10,510 bases of DNA, taken from contig JAFRCB010000064.1 in the NCBI GenBank assembly GCA_017404585.1, positions 1 to 10,510 on the forward strand, given 5' to 3'. The translations under genes were made by a program, and so were the position numbers. The stretch comes from Lachnospiraceae bacterium (GTDB taxonomy: Bacteria; Bacillota; Clostridia; Lachnospirales; Lachnospiraceae). Position 1 is the stretch's first letter. Every line of letters starts with the position of its first letter. The notes under the pieces were generated by a model. It saw nothing but the letters and a program-made list of their open reading frames with translations. It made no database searches and was not told where the DNA came from. Shown here piece by piece: positions 5,570 through 10,510 of this stretch.

Positions 5570-7657
5570 TTATCTGATCCTATAGAGGAAAGTGACAATC
5601 TGGCCGCGTGTACAATTCTTATCAATACCGTACGTGCCGTCGCCCATTCCGTTCGTGACCTTCTTCTGGGAGCCCCACAGAATCGCCTTGTAATACGGAT
5701 GGTTCTTCGGGACATCGGTGAACGGAGATTTGGCTACTGTCTTCGGTGCCGGCTGCCCCTTAAATCTCCACACGAATGTCATGATGTGGCCTCGCGTACA
5801 CGTCTTGTTGACGCCGAATGTACCGTCGCTGTAGCCCTTCGTGATTCCCTTCTGGGCCGCCCATAGAATCGCCTTATAATGCGGATGCGATTTCGTCACG
5901 TCTTTGAACGGGCTCTTTGAAGCATTCTTCGGCTCCGGCTTCCCGCCCATGCGCCACAGGAACATGACCGCCTCGCTGCGGGTGCAGGCTCTGTTGATGC
6001 CGAACGTGCCGTCGCTGTAGCCCTTCGTGATCCCTGCGTCGGCAGCCCAGTAAATTGCCTTATAGTACGGGTGCTTCGGATCCTGAACATCTGAGAAGCC
6101 CTTCGTTGGTTTCGGTGTCGGCGTTGGCTTCTGTGTCGGTTTTGGAGTCGGAGTCGGCGTTGGCTTCTGTGTCGGTTTCGGAGTTGGCGTAGGCGTCGGC
6201 GCTTTGCTCGTGTACTCCGCGTTAAGTGTCACAGTAATTACCCAATTGTGATAATAATAGCCATCGACAATGAGATAGCTATAATAATCGCCTGCCTCGT
6301 CTATGGCATTATCAAAGTAGGTATGTGTCCGGTCATCCTGCGTCTTCTGGATTTTTGGATCCGAGACCGTTTCGCTGATCACTGTCACGGGATATTCGCC
6401 CGCAAAATCCTGAGCGGCCGTTAATGCCGCCTCTTTTGCCTCTTTAATCATCTGGTTCACTGTCGGATTATTCGGATCCGTGAATGCAGATGCCGTCACC
6501 TCGTCGAATGCGAGTTTATAACCATTGGCTTCCGATCGCGTATCCTTAACGTGTTCTTCGCCCACAACTTCCGTAGTACTTCTGTCAACACTATTATCTA
6601 TTTTCACATATCGGGTGTAATGCCATGCCGCAGTAACCGTCGTATCCTCCGTTACAGTGATGCTTTCACCTGCTTCTTTGAGTTCATCATTGACTGACCA
6701 TCTGTAGAATACACGCTCAGAATTGTCATGTGCAAATGTACACTCCGGAAGCTCATACTCCTCTCCCGCAGCCACCGTCACCGATTTCATGCTGCCCTTT
6801 CCGGTGCCCGGATCGAAGCTGACCGTGCAGGTGCCTTCTGGGGCTGCTTCAAATACAGCGCACACGTAGCGAAGCGGCTCATAATCTCCGTCCAGGACCG
6901 TTTCGCCCGGCTTGTAGGTGAAGCTAGTCTCGGTGGAAATAATATCCCCCTCATAGGGTTTTCCCTCACCCGGTCCCCATTCGATGTTCACGTGATACCA
7001 GCCCACAAATTTATAGCCGTCATCCGGCTGTGCGTAGACCGTGCACTCGTCGCCCTTGTAGAACTGGAGGATATCACCGTAGACGAAATCCGTGCCGTCT
7101 CTTTCAACGATCGCTTCCGGCCAGACATCCCAGCTCGGCTTGTATTTGACGGCTACCTTGCCGCCCATAACGGTAGAATCGCCAGCGCGGCCGTCGGTGT
7201 TGCCGACCCACATTTGCACCTGATCACCGTAATGGGCACTGGGATCTTCCTCGAATACGGCGCAGATGTAGGGTCTTACAAGGGGAATCGGAGCCGTGAA
7301 TTGGTATTCATTCTCTGTCGACAGCGGCGCTCCCGAGTATTTTTTCTCACCCGGCGCAGAATCCGGCTCTCCCTGGTACCAGCCGAGGAAGCGATAGCCG
7401 TCTTTGGGGTCGGCCCGGAGATATACGTCTACGCCTTCGCTTACAAAATTGTTGGATGAGCTCGTCCTCTGACCGTCATGCTCATTGCCCTCATAGTACA
7501 TCCAGTAGGTGCCTCCGGTGTTCATGTTTCCCCCGACGTCCGAGATCAGCACACCGAAGAACGTGTCCTCCGCAGCTTCCACAGGGATTGCCGCCTGCGG
7601 CACGAGGCCGAGGATCAGTCCCAAAATCAGGATCATTGCCCACATCTTGCGTTTCAT
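5570..7657 (-). CDS. Secreted S-layer-homology (SLH) protein, paralogue 2 (upstream copy, expanded linker)
   Basis: 695 residues with the same architecture as the downstream copy: signal peptide, two GWY beta modules, an InlB-type repeat (about 276-345), an unrecognised domain (350-482), a Thr/Pro/Lys linker (486-519) and three SLH units starting near 520, 582 and 644. The first 485 residues match the downstream copy in length, so the whole 20-residue size difference lies in the linker. Across the 176 SLH residues I count only 3 substitutions, whereas in roughly 140 residues of the 345-485 domain I count about 50. ATG 7657 is chosen: GGAAGG is 8 nt upstream and the signal peptide begins there. 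The frame stays open another 50 codons upstream, but that part is not signal-like and spans the promoter region. Likely first gene of a two-gene wall-protein operon. Confidence 0.92.
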   Translation of the reverse strand: MKRKMWAMILILGLILGLVPQAAIPVEAAEDTFFGVLISDVGGNMNTGGTYWMYYEGNEHDGQRTSSSNNFVSEGVDVYLRADPKDGYRFLGWYQGEPDSAPGEKKYSGAPLSTENEYQFTAPIPLVRPYICAVFEEDPSAHYGDQVQMWVGNTDGRAGDSTVMGGKVAVKYKPSWDVWPEAIVERDGTDFVYGDILQFYKGDECTVYAQPDDGYKFVGWYHVNIEWGPGEGKPYEGDIISTETSFTYKPGETVLDGDYEPLRYVCAVFEAAPEGTCTVSFDPGTGKGSMKSVTVAAGEEYELPECTFAHDNSERVFYRWSVNDELKEAGESITVTEDTTVTAAWHYTRYVKIDNSVDRSTTEVVGEEHVKDTRSEANGYKLAFDEVTASAFTDPNNPTVNQMIKEAKEAALTAAQDFAGEYPVTVISETVSDPKIQKTQDDRTHTYFDNAIDEAGDYYSYLIVDGYYYHNWVITVTLNAEYTSKAPTPTPTPKPTQKPTPTPTPKPTQKPTPTPKPTKGFSDVQDPKHPYYKAIYWAADAGITKGYSDGTFGINRACTRSEAVMFLWRMGGKPEPKNASKSPFKDVTKSHPHYKAILWAAQKGITKGYSDGTFGVNKTCTRGHIMTFVWRFKGQPAPKTVAKSPFTDVPKNHPYYKAILWGSQKKVTNGMGDGTYGIDKNCTRGQIVTFLYRIR
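6101..6202 (-). repeat. Expanded Thr/Pro/Lys linker made of 36-nt tandem repeats
   Basis: Encodes 34 residues in a PTPTPTPKPTQK pattern (12 residues, 36 nt). On the plus strand the repeat start GGCGTTGGCTTCTGTGTCGG occurs at 6120 and again at 6156. Such linkers are extended, wall-spanning and sometimes glycosylated. The extra copies account for all the length difference between the two SLH paralogues. Confidence 0.9.
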
Positions 7658-7682
7658 TCTACTCACCTTCCTCTCGTTTTTT

Positions 7683-7700
7683 ATGCCGGTCCTACGGCAT
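7683..7700 (-). other. Small hairpin in the leader of SLH paralogue 2
   Basis: ATGCCG (7683-7688) and CGGCAT (7695-7700) are perfect inverted arms around a 6-nt loop, lying just upstream of the GGAAGG ribosome site and followed on the minus strand by six A residues. An A/T-rich TATTAT or TAAATT element lies a little further upstream around 7703-7720, but I cannot place a convincing -35 box. A 5'-end stabilising hairpin is one possibility. Confidence 0.4.
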
Positions 7701-7749
7701 TGCATAATAATACAATTTAACACTAGCCCACAGACCGGTGCTGTTTCAA

Positions 7750-7814
7750 GTAAGGTTCCGGGAGGGTGGGGTGATTTCAGGGTAAGGTTTGGGTAGGGGC
7801 GGGGCAAGGTCGGG
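7750..7814 (+). repeat. G-rich tract with imperfect 32-nt repeat, G-quadruplex-capable
   Basis: The plus strand has seven separate runs of three or four G in 55 nt (7760-7762, 7764-7766, 7768-7771, 7780-7782, 7791-7793, 7796-7799, 7801-7804) plus one at 7812-7814. GTAAGGTT at 7750 recurs at 7782, showing an imperfect duplication of about 32 nt. The minus strand, which is the sense strand of the SLH operon, is correspondingly C-rich. It lies upstream of the operon. Confidence 0.7.
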
Positions 7815-7827
7815 TTTTTCGCACATG

Positions 7828-7891
7828 ACGCATCAGGGACGGTTCTTTTCGCGTGGATTTTTTCACGTGAAAAGAACCGTCCCTGATGCGT
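7828..7891. repeat. 28-bp REP-like hairpin
   Basis: Arms 7828-7855 and 7864-7891 pair over all 28 positions with only a single G-T wobble, around an 8-nt T-rich loop (7856-7863). Each arm contains GGGACGGTTCTTTTC or its complement, the motif at the tip of the 3237-3496 palindrome. GGGACGGTTCTTTT-type palindromes are, to my knowledge, found as dispersed REP-like repeats in many bacteria, in some cases linked to REP-associated tyrosine transposases; none is encoded in this window. No T run follows on either strand, so it is not a standard terminator. Confidence 0.9.
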
Positions 7892-7893
7892 GA

Positions 7894-8206
7894 CCCTATT
7901 GCTGAGTGGTGCCGGCAGTCATCTTTGGTCACTTCGGCGCTCTTCGACTGCCCGGGTGGTATGGAGGGCAGTAGCATCTATTAAAACCACCTTTTATCTA
8001 CTGCCGGCAAAAACCTGACACAAGAAAGTCATACAGTCACCTAGTATCAAAATCTGCAAACGCGACTGCTTATAAGCTACACATTTTAGTAGCGTCAACA
8101 GCAGATTTAGCTAAAAGTGAGCTGGAGTGACTGCCTGTGGCTGATGATTTCACCCTCATATGGCACTGCATATATATGGTATTTTGAAAAATCGACTGCC
8201 GGCTTA
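7894..8206. other. Gene-free block with nested inverted repeats and clustered GACTGCC motifs
   Basis: No credible reading frame is present. GACTGCC or its complement GGCAGTC occurs exactly at 7914, 7946, 8129 and 8194, with variants at 7967 (GGCAGTA), 7999 (TACTGCC) and 8064 (GACTGCT). Paired arms are GGCAGTC 7914-7920 with 7946-7952; GGCAGTAG 7967-7974 with 7998-8005; CAGTCAC 8034-8040 with 8127-8133, enclosing AAATCTGC 8050-8057 with 8101-8108, which encloses GCTAC 8076-8080 with 8089-8093. GCCGGCAGTC (7911-7920) and GACTGCCGGC (8194-8203) form terminal inverted repeats of the block. It could be a structured RNA, a cluster of protein-binding sites or a decayed non-autonomous element. Confidence 0.6.
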
Positions 8207-8253
8207 AATTTAAACCCCTCCCTGTGTCTTTGACGCGGGGAGGGGTTTAAATT
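8207..8253. terminator. 16-bp hairpin behind the LuxR-type regulator gene
   Basis: AATTTAAACCCCTCCC (8207-8222) and its exact complement (8238-8253) flank a 15-nt loop. It starts 43 nt beyond the regulator's stop on the minus strand. The stem base is A/T-rich (TTTAAATTTAA on the minus strand) rather than a clean U run, so termination is probable by position but not textbook. Confidence 0.55.
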
Positions 8254-8296
8254 GGGGGCTGCCGCGACATCTTCTGCTAAGCAGCGCAGGCGGATT

Positions 8297-9838
8297 TCAC
8301 CGACTTGCTGCATAGGTAGAAATGAGCTTCAGCCGATTCGGACATCCCGTCTTCTGAAGCAGGTTATGGATATGATATTTCACTGTGCCGTCGGAAATGC
8401 ACAGCTCATCCGCGATCTCCTGGTTCGTTTTCTCCTCCAAGAGAAAGCGGAGCACCTCCCGCTCCCTCGCAGAGAGGTTATAACTCTCGGAGAACTGGAT
8501 GAAAATCTCCTGCTCGCTCTTCTGCTTTTGGGGCACCGGAAAATATAAGACCCGGTAAACGTGGAGAAACAAAAGCATCGATGCCACAAACAAAAGCGCT
8601 GCCGCCGCGACCAGTATCAGAAAATGCCCCGACAGCGCAAGGCACAGAACTTCTCCGGCAGCATCGCCGATGCGGCCGATCAAAAGTCCGAAGCCACACA
8701 AAGGGATAAGAGAAAAATCCCGAGAGATATCTGAAAATAAAATAATGCGGTAAACAGTGTAAAAACCGGACGCAAAATAGCTGAGCGCCCAGAAGAAATT
8801 ACTGGAGACCGGCTCGTCATGCGCAGCCAGAATAAAAAACGGGATCACAAGAGCGATTATGGCGCAGACGGCGCCGTAGCGACGGTTCCTGTCATTGGCA
8901 TACCCGGCAATCAGAAGACCCGTCGCATAGAACAGGCGGGAAAACTCCACGCTGATGCCGTTCCTGATATCAGCCGAGGGAAAGCTGAAACCGCAGCTGT
9001 TCACCATGCTGAGCAGCAGAACAAGAGCACCGGCAAGAAGAAGGAACTGCCGCTGCGTGATATCCTGGGGCAGCTCATACTGTGCCGAAGACTCCGGAAC
9101 TGACGAAGATCCCGCATCTGACAGCCATGCCTTCGCAGGAACAATATCCGCGGAATCGCCACCAGAACGAGCTCCCTCTGACAGCCGCATCTTCTTGGGA
9201 ACGGCCTCCGCAGAACCGCCCTCCAAAAGAGTCCCATCCGACAAATAAGTACTTTCCGGAATCATCCTCATCCGAATCACAACAACCGCCGCAACAGTAA
9301 GAAGCGCGCAAATGACCATCACAATCTTTGCACTATACACCAATTCCCGCCCCGGAAGAGACAGAAGCCATGACGCAAAAATCGCCGCGCTGTATCCCAC
9401 GCCAAGAGTCATGGCAGACACGGACGCATCCAGTGCTCCCGCCAGCCGATACAGATAGTAGCCGGCGATCCACCCGCACAGCAGATTCAAAACGCATCCA
9501 AAAATAAGCACTTGCACAAATGCGCTGCACAAAACAGATGGAACAAGAAACAGCATATGAAGACCGAGCGCGGCATAGACGGATTTTTGTACCAGATCCG
9601 GGCGGCGCCGCAGGAGCAGCGCAAAGAGACCGATCCCGGCCGCCTGCATCAGATAGGCCGCAATCAGTGTCACAGCGTCGGCAATCGGCGCTTCCGCGAG
9701 CTCCACAACGCGGTATGTCCATGCCAGATACGCCGTTGAGGTCAGCAGAAAACAGATTCCTGTGACCGCGGCACTCTTCAAATGTAATTTGTTTGCACTC
9801 TTTTCCATATACTCTGGTTCTCCGTATTCCTCATTCAT
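8297..9838 (-). CDS. Membrane-anchored LuxR-family regulator with a 12-helix MFS-like sensor domain
   Basis: 513 residues. Six hydrophobic helices (about 22-189) and six more (about 265-430) surround a hydrophilic loop (190-262). GYANDRNRR (312-320) resembles the MFS loop motif. Residues 453-513 are a LuxR/GerE helix-turn-helix: LSAREREVLRFL, TNQEIADELCISDGTVKYHI. Proteins of this build are common in Coriobacteriia and presumably bind DNA from the membrane in response to a ligand or membrane state; the signal is unknown. The central loop is a 20-residue tandem repeat. ATG 9838 overlaps the upstream gene's stop by 8 nt and has AAAAGG 7 nt before it; a second ATG at 9808 is less well placed. 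It may control its own unit or the neighbouring SLH operon, but there is no direct evidence. Confidence 0.9.
   Translation of the reverse strand: MNEEYGEPEYMEKSANKLHLKSAAVTGICFLLTSTAYLAWTYRVVELAEAPIADAVTLIAAYLMQAAGIGLFALLLRRRPDLVQKSVYAALGLHMLFLVPSVLCSAFVQVLIFGCVLNLLCGWIAGYYLYRLAGALDASVSAMTLGVGYSAAIFASWLLSLPGRELVYSAKIVMVICALLTVAAVVVIRMRMIPESTYLSDGTLLEGGSAEAVPKKMRLSEGARSGGDSADIVPAKAWLSDAGSSSVPESSAQYELPQDITQRQFLLLAGALVLLLSMVNSCGFSFPSADIRNGISVEFSRLFYATGLLIAGYANDRNRRYGAVCAIIALVIPFFILAAHDEPVSSNFFWALSYFASGFYTVYRIILFSDISRDFSLIPLCGFGLLIGRIGDAAGEVLCLALSGHFLILVAAAALLFVASMLLFLHVYRVLYFPVPQKQKSEQEIFIQFSESYNLSAREREVLRFLLEEKTNQEIADELCISDGTVKYHIHNLLQKTGCPNRLKLISTYAASR
9108..9250 (-). repeat. 60-nt tandem repeat in the regulator's central loop
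   Basis: On the plus strand the motif TCTGACAG recurs at 9117 and 9177, and as TCCGACAA at 9237, a period of exactly 60 nt. In protein this gives units starting LSDGTLLEGG, LSEGARSGGD and LSDAGSSS, each ending in a VP-x-x-x motif (VPKKM, VPAKA, VPESS), about residues 198-250. Copies are well diverged, so the expansion is not recent. Confidence 0.85.
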
Positions 9839-10286
9839 CCCGGAACCTTTTAAGCATGCTCTTTTCCTTTACAGTAAGATTCGATGTGTCTCCGTTCAGA
9901 TTTTCAAGATATTCAAAGCTCTTCGCTTCCCGCAGCGCCTCGGCACACCGCTCGTAAAAATACCGCGGGTCGATCTTACCGCCCTTCAGCCGGTCCTTGT
10001 CGAATTTCGCGGTCGCTATCGTGTTCTGCAGTCTTCTTAAAACACCCCGGGAATACAGGTAAAATGTCGCATTAAGCCCGGCGACCGGAGCCAGGAATCC
10101 GAATACATTGCCGAAGCTCCACATAAGAAGCCCTCCGAGCAGGACAGAAATGACCGCGCACGCGATGCGGTACTTGCTGATTTTTTGGCTCGTGAGCTCC
10201 GCCTCCGCTATCACCTTGTCGAGGTAATCCATAGATTTTACATAGGCCGATTCCGGGTCGATCCTCACATTTTCATTCTCATTCAT
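9831..10286 (-). CDS. Small two-helix membrane protein of unknown function
   Basis: 151 residues that I do not recognise. The N-terminus is acidic and hydrophilic (MNENENVRIDPESAY) and followed by a charged helix-prone stretch (15-39). Two hydrophobic helices lie at about 40-57 and 61-78, with the tail (80-151) rich in Lys/Arg/Glu and probably cytoplasmic. ATG 10286 is chosen because AAAGG lies 9 nt upstream; two in-frame ATGs at 10292 and 10295 are too close to that site. Its stop overlaps the start of the LuxR-type regulator by 8 nt (ATGAATGA), so the two are probably made together. A partner or signal-input subunit of the regulator is an inference from that coupling only. Confidence 0.8.
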   Translation of the reverse strand: MNENENVRIDPESAYVKSMDYLDKVIAEAELTSQKISKYRIACAVISVLLGGLLMWSFGNVFGFLAPVAGLNATFYLYSRGVLRRLQNTIATAKFDKDRLKGGKIDPRYFYERCAEALREAKSFEYLENLNGDTSNLTVKEKSMLKRFRDE

Positions 10287-10345
10287 AGTCATCATCCTTT
10301 TTCTGCAAATGAATCCCGCCCGCAGCCTGCGAGGCATTTGTTCAC

Positions 10346-10363
10346 AGCGCTCCCAAGAGCGCT
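10346..10363. other. Small GC-rich hairpin in the leader of the regulator operon
   Basis: AGCGCTC (10346-10352) and GAGCGCT (10357-10363) are perfect arms around a 4-nt loop, about 60 nt upstream of the first gene of the unit. No T run follows on the minus strand, so it is not a standard terminator. Confidence 0.45.
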
Positions 10364-10407
10364 ACTCGTATATTATGCCGGCGGCGATTCAGAGGCGCTA
10401 CGAAAAT

Positions 10408-10416
10408 ATTCTACCA
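10408..10416 (-). promoter_or_regulatory. Candidate extended -10 promoter of the membrane-protein/LuxR operon
   Basis: The minus strand reads TGGTAGAAT (10416-10408), a TGn extension followed by a -10-like TAGAAT. No convincing -35 box lies 16-18 nt upstream, as is allowed for extended -10 promoters. Transcription would start near 10401, giving a leader of about 115 nt that includes the 10346-10363 hairpin. Confidence 0.4.
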
Positions 10417-10486
10417 TAAAAGAGTCCTGTCGTGTCTACAATCTCGCATGCACCGCCCAGAAGACACCGAGAAACTTCGACACATT

Positions 10487-10508
10487 CAAGTCTCGCTCGC
10501 GAGACTTG
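10487..10508. repeat. Perfect 9-bp hairpin at the right edge
   Basis: CAAGTCTCG (10487-10495) and CGAGACTTG (10500-10508) are exact inverted arms around a 4-nt loop. No T run follows on either visible strand. It may be a short interspersed palindrome or part of a larger structure beyond the window. Confidence 0.6.
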
Positions 10509-10510
10509 GC

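Noticed and set aside
7658..7807. A 50-codon N-terminal extension of SLH paralogue 2
   Set aside because: The extension is read from the C-rich complement of the G tract and the leader, and it would bury the signal peptide internally. ATG 7657 has its own ribosome site.
7894..8206. A CRISPR-like or IS element reading of the GACTGCC repeats
   Set aside because: Repeats are only 7-10 nt with irregular spacing and alternating orientation, and no transposase or target duplication is seen.
8107..8313. A 68-codon minus-strand frame between the regulator and the REP hairpin
   Set aside because: It overlaps the regulator's end and the 16-bp hairpin, with no ribosome site or recognisable domain.

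Overview
The window is about 53% G+C by eye and reads as accessory chromosomal DNA of an anaerobic, probably gut-type, Gram-positive bacterium. Triple C-terminal SLH proteins with Thr/Pro linkers, a lipobox TlpA-like lipoprotein and strong GGAGG ribosome sites point to Clostridia (Lachnospiraceae-like). The membrane-anchored LuxR regulator is a type also common in Coriobacteriia (Eggerthellaceae). Assignment below phylum is inference.

Region 1 (1-3236) is a redox or oxidative-damage block. A minus-strand pair encodes a free methionine-(R)-sulfoxide reductase (1613-1140) and, overlapping it by 11 nt, a HAD-NUDIX fusion (1150 to beyond base 1). The fusion's two enzymatic domains are joined by four copies of an 11-residue repeat. 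Diverging from the pair is a TlpA/ResA-like thioredoxin-fold lipoprotein (1761-3236). The 147-nt space between the two start codons holds a good minus-strand promoter and a perfect-geometry palindrome.

Region 2 (3237-3496) is the complete space between two convergent stop codons. Nearly all of it is one imperfect palindrome with arms of about 120-130 bp, and its tips carry a GGGACGG-type REP motif.

Region 3 (3497-7657) holds two tandem, same-strand paralogues of a secreted S-layer-homology protein, probably one operon (7657-5570, then 5524-3497). Their N-terminal portions have exactly equal length. Their SLH parts are almost identical and their central domain is strongly diverged. The upstream copy has an extra 20 residues in a Thr/Pro/Lys linker built from 36-nt repeats.

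Region 4 (7658-8296) has no credible gene. It holds a G-rich tract, a 28-bp REP-like hairpin sharing its motif with the large palindrome, a 290-bp block rich in GACTGCC/GGCAGTC motifs that form nested inverted repeats, and a 16-bp hairpin behind the regulator gene.

Region 5 (8297-10510) is a minus-strand two-gene unit: a small two-helix membrane protein of unknown function (10286-9831), overlapping by 8 nt a 12-helix MFS-like protein with a LuxR-type DNA-binding tail (9838-8297). The regulator's central loop is a 20-residue tandem repeat. The right edge has a candidate extended -10 promoter and two short hairpins.

Two themes cross the window: in-frame tandem-repeat expansion inside linkers of three unrelated proteins (11, 12 and 20 residues), and an unusual density of inverted repeats between genes, some of which look like one REP or MITE-like family.
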